Made by a program: the position numbers and the translations under genes
The notes under the pieces: generated by a model
What the model was told of the DNA's origin: nothing
The model's input: only the letters and a program-made list of their open reading frames with translations
The model's database searches: none
Shown here: positions 33,895 to 43,944 of the stretch, in pieces
How the letters are laid out: each line of letters starts with the position of its first letter
Numbering within the stretch: the stretch's first letter is position 1
NCBI RefSeq assembly: GCF_000218685.1
Contig: NW_006763300.1
Span: 308,565 to 372,564, forward strand
Direction: 5' to 3'
DNA from: Serpula lacrymans var. lacrymans S7.9
Lineage: Eukaryota; Basidiomycota; Agaricomycetes; Boletales; Serpulaceae
DNA length: 64,000 nucleotides

Positions 33895-36800
33895 TTAATT
33901 GTTATCTTCATCATCTGAGTCGTTATGCTCATAGTCAGGTTCATCTTCTGGTTCATCTAGGTCGTTATCATGGTCATCCAGTTCGTCCAAGAGGGGCATA
34001 GAGTGGCGGTTGAAATAGGGAAGTAGGCGAAATGCTGCAATTCCTCTTCGTGATACTGATCCATCCATTTCTTTTAGAACATATGATCCTCCTTTAGTAC
34101 GTCGCACAACTTCATAAGGGCCATTGTAACGAGGCTTTGCTTTACAATCCAGCTCTTTCTCAACCTGAGTATTCCGCACTAGAACAAGCTCTCCAGGCTG
34201 GTATTTGTTCTTGAACATCCTTCGTGCATAGAGTTTCTCAAACTGCGCTTTAGATCTGAGACGAGTTTTGCGTATAGTGAGTGCAGCTTGTTGCAAATCA
34301 TCCTGTCTCTTTTCTAGTTGACGAATGCGCAGAGCAATGAGGTCTTCTGTTGACATTGCAGTATGGAATCCATGAACAAGGAAAGTCGCTTCTGTCAGAT
34401 CAAATGGTAGGACTGGGTCAACTCTGTGCAACAGATAAAAAGGGCTGAATCCAGTAGAACAACGAGTAGTGACCTTGTCTGCAAAGAAGGCATGATGGAC
34501 CTTGGTTGGCCATAAATCGACATTCCCTTCACAGGACTTGACAAGTGCTTCTCTTATGACGAAGTGTCCACGCTCAACAACACCATTTGCCTTGGAATTG
34601 TAGGGAGAAATGCGAATATGAGGGATCTGGTAACGTTCCACAAGCTCTTCAAATGCTCCTTTGACTTTGCTTCCATTATCTGTGACAACTTCTCCTATAG
34701 CTCCATAGCGACAGATGATTTCTTCCCAGAAAAAGCGAGCAAGATTATGTGCAGATGCTTTCTTCAATGCTCTTCCTTCTGCAGCAAGTGACAGATCATC
34801 TCTTGCAGCAACAAGATATCGATATCCTCTGGCCTTGGGCATGAGCATAATGTCGACATATACTTTGGTGAAGATTGTAGGAGGTGATGAGATGGTAAGT
34901 GGGACTTCACTTTTGCGTACACTTCGAATCTGGCATTCATGGCAGGTGCGAATATGATGCTTGACATCCTGTAACATATGGGGCCAGTAAAAGCGCTCTC
35001 TGACTGTAGAGAATACACCATTGACTCCTCTGTGACCAAGCCTTTCATGTGCTTAAGTAAGGATGTGAAGTCGAAGGTCAGGATTGAAGATGACTTTGAG
35101 AGGAGGAGCAGAGTGACGACGCTTGAACATGCTGTCTCCTTTCAAGAAGAATTGAAGTGATCGCTTGACAAAACGCTTTTGAGCTTGAAGAGAGGAAAAT
35201 ATAGGCAGCTCCATAGTTTGAAGAAAGTGGAAGATTCGACGAAGAGTATCATACTGAGAAGAATCATTGGTAAGGAACGAAGGGAGTGACATAGGGTGAT
35301 ATGGGAGAGGTCTGGCAAGATCAACAAGAAGAGCGATATCATCAAGCCAATCATCTGATTCTTGAGCATCTTCAAAGTCTTCCTCTGTTGGTTGACGACG
35401 AGATAATGCATCAGGACCACGATGTCGATCAGCAGGTATGTGAATGAGCTTGAAATCAAAGAGAAGGATGCCCTGAATCCAACGATTGATAGTGGCATTA
35501 GGCTGAAGATCTGGATCGTTGAGCATGCCTTTGATATACTTGGCATCCACCTCCACATGCAAGTGTTTTACTCCTGCAATGTAAAGGCGAAAATGACGAA
35601 GTGCTCTGAACAAACCATATAATTCTAGCTTGGGTTGACTGTAATTTGCCTCTCTATCATTCATGGGAATAGAGCCATAGCGAGCTGGACGCTTCCTTCC
35701 ATTTTCATCAAGCTGGGAGAGGATAAAACCAACAGCAATCTTGCTGGTATCAACTGAAAGAACGACTGGGTTGTGTGACGAATAATTATAGGGTGAAGTG
35801 CTGGTGCAGAAGATACTGCATGCTTCAGAGCATCAAATGCTTCTTGTCTGCGTTCATCCCATTGAAATTCAGCTCCTTTGCGATACAATTCTGTCAAGGG
35901 GCGTGCAAGAGCAGAGTAATTGCGGATCCAAATGCGAACTGTGCCACATAGACCAAGAAAACTGCGAACATCTTTGGGAGTCTGGAGAATTGGCCATTTA
36001 AGAATCTTGTCCACCTTGGTACTGTCAGGGAGACGACCTTCTGGGCAGCATACTTGTCCGACAATCACAACTTGAGGACGACATAACTGAGTCTTCTTTC
36101 CAGAGAAAGTTCCACCAGCATGACCAACTCTATGCATAATGCGATGAACGTTAATGGCATGTTCCCATATAAATCTACGAATGCCAGGGTTGCCAGGAAT
36201 GGTCTCTGGGTTGCCATCTGCATCTTCATAACGAGAAGTAGGTCCTTTGATTGGGAGGTCATCAACAAAGATATTGGCAATATGCGGAATTTCGTCTTGC
36301 AAGATGAAAGTCATGCAATTCTGGAATTCTGGAACGGAATTGGTGAATCCCATAGGCATAGAAGTAATCCTCAGAAGTCCTAGTGGCGATAGAAAAGAGG
36401 TAAGGTCACGACTGTCAGGGTGCACTTTTCGAGCATCAAATCCCCAAAAAAGATCAAATACAGTATAGCATTGAGAACCAGCAAATGGCTCCACAAAGTC
36501 GTCAAGGATAGGTGGTACTCCTGAGTCTTTGATAGTGACTGCATTTAGTGGCTGAAGATCATGGACGATGCGAATCTTGCCATTCTTCTTCTGAACGCAA
36601 AACCACTTAGAGCGATAAGATGACTGGCTAGGCTCATAGACTCCAGCTTTGATTTTGTCTCTGAGCAATTCTATGACTTCATTCTTGATTCCAGGAGGAA
36701 TAGGAATGTTCTTGTATTCCCAAGGGACATGTGGGAGAACAGGTATGACGTAGGGAGAGAAGTAGTCTTCTCTGAACGTTCCTCTGTCAGTTTCCTCGAA

Positions 36801-37118
36801 GGCAAGACTGCGCTGATTGAGTATCATGATGTGAGCGAAAAGCTTTTCCTCTTCTGGCCATAAGAATCCATCAGAGTTTAGCTTCATTTCGTCATAAAGG
36901 CGCTCCTTGGTGAGCTTCGGCGTGGGAATGAATTCTGGGGGAAGGACAGGAAGGGGTGGGAGCGAAAGGAGTGGGTCTTCTGGAAATGACCGAGTGACAC
37001 GTGCGTCTTCTGGGAATACTCCAGGAACAGGTTTGACTTTGCGATCAACACGTTTGTAAGCTCCAAAACTCGACCAATCGGGTGCTGGTACAGGTATAGG
37101 GTCCACAATGTCTATCAT
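33895..37118 (-). pseudogene. Pol of element L: reverse transcriptase, RNase H, integrase (frameshift and stop)
   Basis: Reading down the minus strand from about 37118 (MIDIVDPIPVPAPDWSSFG): RT with KWFCVQKKNGKIRIVHDLQP, LLRITSMPMGFTNS and the catalytic FVDD (IANIFVDDLP); a one-base loss near 35783-35791 after SSAPALHP shifts the frame; RNase H follows with VDTSKIAVGFILSQLDENG and the ELYGLFRALRHF helix, then ADRHRGPDALSRR. A TAA at about 35055 interrupts just before the integrase zinc region (HERLGHRGV ... CHECQ). The integrase core has D in VYVDIML, D in VVTDNGSK and E in NGVVERGH, all three catalytic acids. The last ORF ends in an acidic tail. A longer open frame upstream of 37118 (to 37457) is hydrophobic and unlikely to be coding. 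Cannot be autonomous as it stands. Confidence 0.88.
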
Positions 37119-37419
37119 GTAACTAGGGCTAAAACAAAAAGTGTTCAAAGAAGGAAAGTGCCGTGGTAGTTTTGCGTCATCTCGGACCGAATAGGATAGG
37201 GATGAGGTCGAAAGTTTTACAAGGGGGGAAGGAAAAAGATCAGATAAGAACGAAAGGGGAACATAGACAATAGAAAAAGAAGTTGGTATTAGAGTAAAGG
37301 AAGGAAAAACCGGATAACATAGAAATCTAAGAGGCCGTTTTGTACAAGTAATAGATATATAACAAGAAAGAAGAAAAAGGGAAAAGGTGGCATATGGTCC
37401 AAGAGCGCTGAATGGAGTG

Positions 37420-40400
37420 TTAAGTAAGAAAGGAATATAGAAATGTATCACCAGCATCTACCTCAAACTTCAACTGTGGCACTAGCAAGTACCTCAGTGC
37501 TGGTGGTGAATGTGGATGCACTGGATGGATGAGTTGTCCTGTTGTGGAGGTGAATAACCTCAACACGTTCTCGTCGACAATAAGCGCGAATACGAGGGAA
37601 GATAAAACTGTAGAAAAGGGTGAGGACAAGTAACACTCCCACCACAATCTCGATGATGAGAGCTTCTTTAGTAATATAAAACCCTTCGAGCCAGGACATG
37701 TTAGATGCTTGTAATGCTCGATGTAAGCGTTTAGGATGGAGTGAAGATGTGTTAGAATCGGGGTAGAATTTCTGGCACTGGTGTGAATAATCGATAATGG
37801 CTGAGCTGATGGTGACGTGGGAAAATGATGATAATGATGCATGGAAGTTCGAAGATAAGGAGTAATATCGGATGATATATTGATGGAAGGTTGATGCTCC
37901 ACTCCTATTGTTGTGGAGAAGGATAAGTGAAGGGGCGGTGAGGATTCAATCTCCCTTTCATCCTCTTGACTATCATTGCGAATAGTATGCATGAGTGTGC
38001 GATTATGGTGCATGAGTGTGCGATTATCAGGAGGAAGTGACGAAGCAATAGTAGCATTGGTAGAGGATGGTGATGGGGGTGAGTCACTGATATTTGATGG
38101 TAACTGTTGACGCGAATATGGGGGTGGTGATTCAGAATCAGTGGATGAGTCATCATTAATTAATCCATTTATATGATTGTGTATCGGCTCCGAATCGGAT
38201 TCTTGTATTACCTCCACCGTCACATTGACTTGACCATTCATATCACGTGATGGAGGTCCATTTATATCTTCATCAGTGGGAATTGGAAATGACTCTGTTT
38301 GAGGAAAGAAGCAAATATGTGCAGTTCCTGAGTGACTGATAATAGATTGTGCTCTTCCAGGACCATGATTCTGGTCAAATCGCAAATGAGCATGGAGTAG
38401 GACATAATCCGCATAAAGGTTGTGGTTTTCATCGAAGCCATGGTGTCCTCTCATGACATAGTCTGAAGTTATTGAGAGTGAGCTCATGTTGTGACAATAT
38501 TGAAGGTTGTTCAGTAGACCAAAAATAGCAGACCTTTCATCTTCCCTGATTGAGCGAATATGGTCAAAGAATGTTTCTAAGGTACTGGCATTGGGGATAG
38601 GGATGGAGGCTTCAATAGTTTCTTCTAGACGAGTCTCCAGGTCTTCCAGTGCTCTGAGAGTACTAGAATTTTCGATTGAACCAATTGGGGAATTATCTGG
38701 AACAGGCACAGTTTCTTCTTCTGGGGTGACACTTTCAGCAGCAGTTTCCGATTCATCGGTATTTCCATCTAGATCTTCTCCATTGAAGTCATAGTCCGTG
38801 ACTAAGAAGCTGGATACTGTATCGGATACTCCAGATACTGGTTTGACATAGTGAATAGGACGATGATCTGATGATACCTTGACTTCCAGAGCAGGGTTTT
38901 CGATTTTGCCATCCTTTCTGAAGACGAGATAAGTGCCATTAAGTCTCTCTTCAATGCTGACATAGTTCCCATGCGTCCATGGTCGTCCAAGAAGTAGATC
39001 ATATCCAGTGTCTTTCCCAACAAAGATATTGGCATAGGTTTTGACTTCTCCGCAGTATAAAGCCACATTGTTGACTAGACCATCAAGTCTACCAAATCCT
39101 CCATTGGCATCTTTGACTACAGGTCGAATACTAGTATCCATGGGAAGGCGAATGAGATTTTCCCAAATAGTGCGACTGACTATATTGAGAGCAGACCCTG
39201 AATCAACAATTGCTGAAATAGTTTCGCCATTAGAGGTAACAGGGACACGAATGAGGTCGGCATGAGTGATGGCAAGAAGTGATTCAGCTGTCAAGCTTTG
39301 GGGCTTGTTGTCTAGTCCAAAATTAACGCGCTTGGGTTTCATCATTTCTTGGAGATTCCGGGAAACTTCTTTTGATAGACCAATGATATTACCAATAGAT
39401 AGTGGGATAGGGGTGCTGAGAATTTGATCAATGATGGCTTTGGAGTCAAGATTCTGTGAAAGAGTAGATGAAGTCTTGAGCTGTTTCTTCTGTTTATCGG
39501 CAGGGGGATTCTTCTTGGTGTTTTGGGAAGCATCTTCCATGATTACATCGTCATTAGTGGGATCAAAGATAGGCTGTGCAATATCAAAGATGTGTGGCTT
39601 TGATGGGGCAGGTGCTATGGTTGGAACGGCAGGCTTCTCTTCTTCTTTCTTCTTTCCTTTTACAGCTTTGGCCCAATCTGGTTTAGGAGGAATGTAGACA
39701 CCATCAAAGACTTGCTTGCGCTTCTCCTTAGACACTCTGTCTGGACGATCCACTGCATAGACAGGCTCTTCATCTGAATCTGAATCAGAGTCAGCTACTT
39801 CAGCAATGGACATAAAAAAAGTCGTAGTGAGGAGGTTAGACTTCGGGATAGTGCGATGTACAGCAGTTGCTATAGGTTCCTCTCTTGATCGCATGATTCT
39901 AGACCCATCAGACATGACAAAGCGACCAGTGTCATCCTTCTTGACAATTCCCTTTGACAGTAAGTCAAGCATATCTGCACATTCATTGACTCCATGACCA
40001 GTTTTTCCGCATCCATAGCAAAGGAAGGGAACACGAGGTGCTGTAGGCAGAGTGGCAGTGGGTGGAGCAGTAGGCTGAGTGGGTAAGTTGCTGCTTCCTT
40101 GAGAGGATCGAGATGGTCTGGCTGACTGGTTCATGAAAGTGGGAGGGCAAAGTATAAGTCGAGCATCAGTGTCAAGCTTGATAGCACGATAGTAGAGCAG
40201 AGGATAGTTAGGATCTTCAATTGTCATAGAACCCAACTTCTTGATAAGGGTTTCTACTTCATCCTGTTTGACAGCAGTGTGCTCTTCTTCGTCTAAAGAG
40301 TGAAGGGTTTTCTTCGACTTGGAAGGACTCAACAACTTTCTCTCTTTCTCTGTCTCAGAGGTGCGCTTTTTTTCTTTCTTCTGCTTGGTGGTTTTCCTGA

Positions 40401-41112
40401 TATAACGAGGTGGTTCTTCCTCTTTATCAGAGTCAGAAGAATCATCCGAAGAACTGGAAGAGTTTTCTGAATCCGAGTCTGAATCCGAATCATCAGAGTC
40501 AAAATCTTCATCATCAAAGCGATCTCTGCGAAGGACATGCTCTACAGCCTTGACAACATCATCAAAGACAAAAGGCTGGGAGAGATCAAGGGTAGGATCT
40601 CTCTGTAGAAGTCTATTTTCAACGCGATGACGAAGGGTTTTGGGTAGTCCTTTCCAGAAGAAGCGATTGAATACGTCCTGAGCGATTTTGGATTTGGCAA
40701 GAAGCCATCCTCCAACACGAACATACTTCCTCATGTAGCTCTTGAAATCGTCCAGAGAGCCCATTTTCTTCTTGTGCGAAGCATCGACCAGCTGTTTAAG
40801 ATGATGCTCTTTAAATTTGGCCTCTGCTTTTGCAGCATCAAAGTACTGGAGAATTTCGTCTTTGAGACTGTTCCATGAGGGCGTAATGAAGTGCTTCATT
40901 CCTTCAATAATTTCGCGAACATATGTGGAGCAGTATTGGAGAATGCTTGAGCATTTTTCATCGTCAGCAGTGACATTGTTTGCATGACAGATACGCTCAT
41001 AGTGGAGAACAAAATCCCTGACACGAGTATAGTCTCCCTTGAACTTCTTAGGAGCATAACGAGTGCCAGGAATTGGCATAGTGATGACTGAGAGAGTAGT
41101 AGGTTGATTCAT
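37420..41112 (-). CDS. Gag-protease polyprotein of element L, 1230 codons
   Basis: One uninterrupted frame. Residues 1-200 are a Ty3-type capsid region (KKFKGDYTRVRDFVLHYERI; FFWKGLPKTLRHRVENRL). Residues 200-235 are an Asp/Ser run (SDDSDSDSDSENSSSSS) followed by Lys-rich tracts. A CCHC knuckle, CYGCGKTGHGVNEC, is at 365-378. An aspartic protease occupies about 615-730, with IVDSGSALNIVS as the active site and DLLLGRPW as the matching C-terminal motif. After it come about 500 more residues of unknown role, Ser/Pro/His-rich, ending in hydrophobic segments (STVLSSLVFALIV). A different-frame ORF at 37463-37699 overlaps this end. Gag is intact while pol is broken. The start ATG at 41112 is about 195 nt from the LTR end, after the primer-binding site. 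Confidence 0.85.
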   Translation of the reverse strand: MNQPTTLSVITMPIPGTRYAPKKFKGDYTRVRDFVLHYERICHANNVTADDEKCSSILQYCSTYVREIIEGMKHFITPSWNSLKDEILQYFDAAKAEAKFKEHHLKQLVDASHKKKMGSLDDFKSYMRKYVRVGGWLLAKSKIAQDVFNRFFWKGLPKTLRHRVENRLLQRDPTLDLSQPFVFDDVVKAVEHVLRRDRFDDEDFDSDDSDSDSDSENSSSSSDDSSDSDKEEEPPRYIRKTTKQKKEKKRTSETEKERKLLSPSKSKKTLHSLDEEEHTAVKQDEVETLIKKLGSMTIEDPNYPLLYYRAIKLDTDARLILCPPTFMNQSARPSRSSQGSSNLPTQPTAPPTATLPTAPRVPFLCYGCGKTGHGVNECADMLDLLSKGIVKKDDTGRFVMSDGSRIMRSREEPIATAVHRTIPKSNLLTTTFFMSIAEVADSDSDSDEEPVYAVDRPDRVSKEKRKQVFDGVYIPPKPDWAKAVKGKKKEEEKPAVPTIAPAPSKPHIFDIAQPIFDPTNDDVIMEDASQNTKKNPPADKQKKQLKTSSTLSQNLDSKAIIDQILSTPIPLSIGNIIGLSKEVSRNLQEMMKPKRVNFGLDNKPQSLTAESLLAITHADLIRVPVTSNGETISAIVDSGSALNIVSRTIWENLIRLPMDTSIRPVVKDANGGFGRLDGLVNNVALYCGEVKTYANIFVGKDTGYDLLLGRPWTHGNYVSIEERLNGTYLVFRKDGKIENPALEVKVSSDHRPIHYVKPVSGVSDTVSSFLVTDYDFNGEDLDGNTDESETAAESVTPEEETVPVPDNSPIGSIENSSTLRALEDLETRLEETIEASIPIPNASTLETFFDHIRSIREDERSAIFGLLNNLQYCHNMSSLSITSDYVMRGHHGFDENHNLYADYVLLHAHLRFDQNHGPGRAQSIISHSGTAHICFFPQTESFPIPTDEDINGPPSRDMNGQVNVTVEVIQESDSEPIHNHINGLINDDSSTDSESPPPYSRQQLPSNISDSPPSPSSTNATIASSLPPDNRTLMHHNRTLMHTIRNDSQEDEREIESSPPLHLSFSTTIGVEHQPSINISSDITPYLRTSMHHYHHFPTSPSAQPLSIIHTSARNSTPILTHLHSILNAYIEHYKHLTCPGSKGFILLKKLSSSRLWWECYLSSPFSTVLSSLVFALIVDENVLRLFTSTTGQLIHPVHPHSPPALRYLLVPQLKFEVDAGDTFLYSFLT
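37463..37699 (-). CDS. Small overlapping ORF with membrane segment (tentative)
   Basis: 78 codons in another frame of the gag-protease end. It reads MSWLEGFYITKEALIIEIVV, then GVLLVLTLFYSFIFPRIRAY and a basic CRRERVEV stretch: one strong membrane helix with positive charges right after it, as in a single-span membrane protein. The frame of the polyprotein is also open here, so only one of the two is likely selected. Unrecognised; chance cannot be excluded. Confidence 0.3.
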   Translation of the reverse strand: MSWLEGFYITKEALIIEIVVGVLLVLTLFYSFIFPRIRAYCRRERVEVIHLHNRTTHPSSASTFTTSTEVLASATVEV

Positions 41113-41287
41113 GGTGAAAAATATAGGGGGTAAACGCGAAGCTTGCTGAGTAGAAGCTGGTACAGAAATTGAGTTACTGGAAGAGAGGGATGGGACAGAT
41201 AAAGCGGTGGGTGAGATAGAAGGTGTAGATGATAAATTAGACAGTGATGGCGATGAAATGGTTGGTATTTAGCTTGAAGGAAACCAC

Positions 41288-41305
41288 CCCTCGCGGTGGG
41301 CTCCA
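41288..41305 (-). other. Primer-binding site of element L
   Basis: Two bases past the 5' LTR (element orientation) the minus strand reads TGGAGCCCACCGCGAGGG. TGG complements the CCA end of a tRNA, so this is the expected site for a tRNA primer. The tRNA was not identified. Confidence 0.7.
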
Positions 41306-41307
41306 AT

Positions 41308-43115
41308 TGTCGATGATGAGAACTGTTGTTAGAAAACCACACACAAAACAAACTAACACACAATCCTCCCAGATTCCACGGAACTTGTTTATGGGCTTTG
41401 CCTCCTAGAACAGTGGAGTGGTCTGGTTGTTCGTGGGGTGGTACGTATAAAGATCCTTCAAAGTAAAACCCAGAGGTGTATGAGTGTGGGTTTTGAGGAG
41501 GAGGGATAGTTGAATTTATAGAAGGATAGGGGCTTTGTGACGAGTATAGACGAGCACTACCTTGCTAGTCGTAGCACAAGGTAGGTTTGAGAACGACAAT
41601 ATGATGAGGTTCCCAGTGATAGCAGGCTCCTGACGCACAAACTGTAGTGCTCAGAAGGACTCTAATCGAAAGGGATGACAATGACTTCAAAAGTGGGAAG
41701 TGACGATGACAGCAGTTAACAGTGGTAAAAGTGGGAAGTGTTGTGACCACACTGGATCACAAGTAGCAGAGTAGTGAACTTGAGAGTAGAGAAGAAGTCT
41801 GGATTGGATTTCTTGTTGTTGTTTTTACAAGGTAAAATACAGGGGTTTATATAGTAAAAGAGAAGTAGGCTATGCACAGTATAGCTGTGCAAAAAGAATG
41901 AGAAAGAATATGAAGGAAGGAATGTACGCTGACGAATCCTGCGTAGGTAGTACAGGATAAGATTGTCAAAAAAAGAAAAGAAAGGGATAGAACAATAAAT
42001 GCTGTGAGTAATGTCACAGGTTTGTACAGCCATAAAGTAAAGTCCAATAGCAAAAAGAGAGCAGGAAGATCATGATGTCATGGGAAGATGCAGTAAAAAA
42101 GGGCAAGGCAAAACGCTATCAGTATCAACACAGTTCCTTTATTGTCAGTCAGGCATTCTAAAAAAATATGTGTCCATAAAAATGATTCAAAAATCAAAAA
42201 TAATCGCACTGTAAATGAATGTTCTCTGAAGAAAAAGAAACTGGAGCCACCGGTCCACCACCTAGTCCAAATCTGACAGTTCCATGGCCTTACCAATGGA
42301 CTGGTTGTGTTGGACCACCTGATCAAACGAGGGAGGGAGAGGAGTAGTTCCAATTTGGAACAAGTGAGTCCCAGGCAGCGTGTGGTAGGTGTAGCTGTAG
42401 CGAAGATAATGGACAAATGATAAGTGTACCCAAGTGAATGGGACAGCGATGAACATGGGCGACGCAAGGGGATGAACCTTCTCCAGCTCAAAAACTACCC
42501 ACCCACGCTCCAACCAGGCAAGACGAGCGACCGATGTTTTGATAGTACATGATGGCAGATCAACGTCATGAAGATGGACCTGTTGCCCTATTTGGACCGG
42601 CCGCCGGGGCTTTGCTGATATCAGCAGTGGCACGTGGTAGTCTACGGATCGGCGACGGGGGCGGATAGGAAGTGGTGATATCAGAAATGGTGGGGGTTCA
42701 AATAAGATGAGGAGGAGGAGGGTGGAGGTGATGAAAAAGTGGATTAGAATGGGGATCCAGAAACGGCCGTCAGGTGAGAATAAAAAGGAGAGGAAGGGGC
42801 CCATGGTGGGGCTAGGCAAAGGAAGGGGAGTAAGGGAAACGACAAAAGCGAGGGCACAATGCAATGTGTAGCCAGTGGCGATGCGAAAATTTTCCGAAAT
42901 GCCGAAATGCGGAAAGTATCGAATGGAAAAGCAAAGGTGAGCGTGACTGGATTGCCTAATAGAGGTGGTGCTAATCAGCCACAAGTTCGAAACAGGCAAT
43001 ATTAATTACTATTCCATGTGGCACTGTGCCTGTGTGGCGTAAAGGCGAGTCTTTTTGAATATTCACTTCATTATTGACACCTGTCCATGCTACCAATCAA
43101 CTTTGGTGCATGACA
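41308..43115 (-). repeat. 5' LTR of element L
   Basis: 1808-bp partner of 31965-33772, offset 9343 bp. Carries the second copy of the 245-codon ORF. All differences seen between the LTRs lie in its distal third, from about 42514 on. Confidence 0.92.
42262..42999 (-). CDS. LTR-internal ORF, 245 codons (copy 2)
   Basis: Second copy of the 32919-33656 ORF, also open over its full length. The hydrophobic run reads IPILIHFFITSTLLLLILFE. Here the ORF precedes gag. Same doubts as for copy 1. Confidence 0.5.
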   Translation of the reverse strand: MPVSNLWLISTTSIRQSSHAHLCFSIRYFPHFGISENFRIATGYTLHCALAFVVSLTPLPLPSPTMGPFLSFLFSPDGRFWIPILIHFFITSTLLLLILFEPPPFLISPLPIRPRRRSVDYHVPLLISAKPRRPVQIGQQVHLHDVDLPSCTIKTSVARLAWLERGWVVFELEKVHPLASPMFIAVPFTWVHLSFVHYLRYSYTYHTLPGTHLFQIGTTPLPPSFDQVVQHNQSIGKAMELSDLD

Positions 43116-43944
43116 GCGTACAACCACTCACTCTCAGTGTTTGGTAGAATATGCTTTGTCGTCTGCGCCCTGCAAGACTTGTCATCAATTTCAGCCTCAT
43201 GTGATAAGTTGATGTCATGGTCTACAGGCTGACTGGTAGACTCCTCTGGGGAATCAGGCTCGACGTGATGGCAACTGGTAGCTGATCTCAGTTCCATACG
43301 CTCATTGTACTGTGCAAGGAGCCACCTGAGACGGTCATCATGTCCAAGTGGGGCTGTTCTTTGCTTATCTCGAGCATTGGGGCGGGATTTTTGAGGGCTA
43401 GTAAAATGTTTACCTAGCAAGGGGTGAAATTGACGTTGTAGACGGGTGGACATGCGGGTCAAAAGCTGCTGAGTAGACAGGAATTCTGCTTTAAGGATAA
43501 CTATAAAAGTAAAAGTTATGTGCACACCAATGGCATAATGTGGTGGGAAATATCCCACCACATGGTCACCATTGAAAAGATCATTCCCTCAACTCCCTAG
43601 GTCATTGCATCGCAGAGGGAGCACAGATGGTGGCGGAATGATCTATCAGAGCTTCATGAATGTCTTACAGAGCATTTCGGGTCAGTGTTGCTTTTGAAAA
43701 TTCCATATATATATATATATATGCCTAGAACATCGCGCAAGGGGGGCCTTTGAAGCCCCATTTGTATAAACAAGGAACCCCCTTTCAATGCCCTTACGTC
43801 AGTGTTCAGGGTCCTGCCTAAGATGGTCAGGCCCATCTGTTTGCTCCTTTTTTCTGGGCAATGGTTATAACATAAACAATAGCTAAATACATCAAAACTT
43901 AAAGCCATGTAGGCTAGCTAGCTAAAGCTGCTTTCTACAAGACA
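43116..43944. other. Flank between element L and PEX6
   Basis: Contains a minus-strand open frame at 43097-43561, polar and unrecognised (FLSTQQLLTRMSTRLQRQFH), overlapping the LTR edge; a perfect 11-bp-arm hairpin at 43538-43563; an AT dinucleotide run at about 43703-43722; and an AT-rich stretch before the PEX6 stop. Probably old mobile DNA. No host gene is supported. Confidence 0.45.

Larger units (their letters stand above)
31965..43115 (-). mobile_element. 11.15-kb Ty3-type LTR retrotransposon (element L)
   Basis: Two 1808-bp direct repeats, 31965-33772 and 41308-43115, enclose gag-protease and pol on the minus strand. Ends in element orientation are TGTCATGCACC and ATCGACA, so TG...CA. 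A primer-binding site follows the 5' LTR at 41305-41288. Gag-protease is intact; pol has one frameshift and one stop. The order protease-RT-RNase H-integrase is that of Ty3/gypsy. The polypurine tract is not obvious next to the 3' LTR. No matching 5-bp target duplication is seen (GGCGC left, GCGTA right). Sister frames with FVDD and ETIPGNPGIRRFIWEH mark a group of elements widespread in basidiomycetes. Confidence 0.9.

Noticed and set aside
36065..36468. Plus- and minus-strand ORFs in the RT region
   Set aside because: Shadows of the reverse transcriptase frame.
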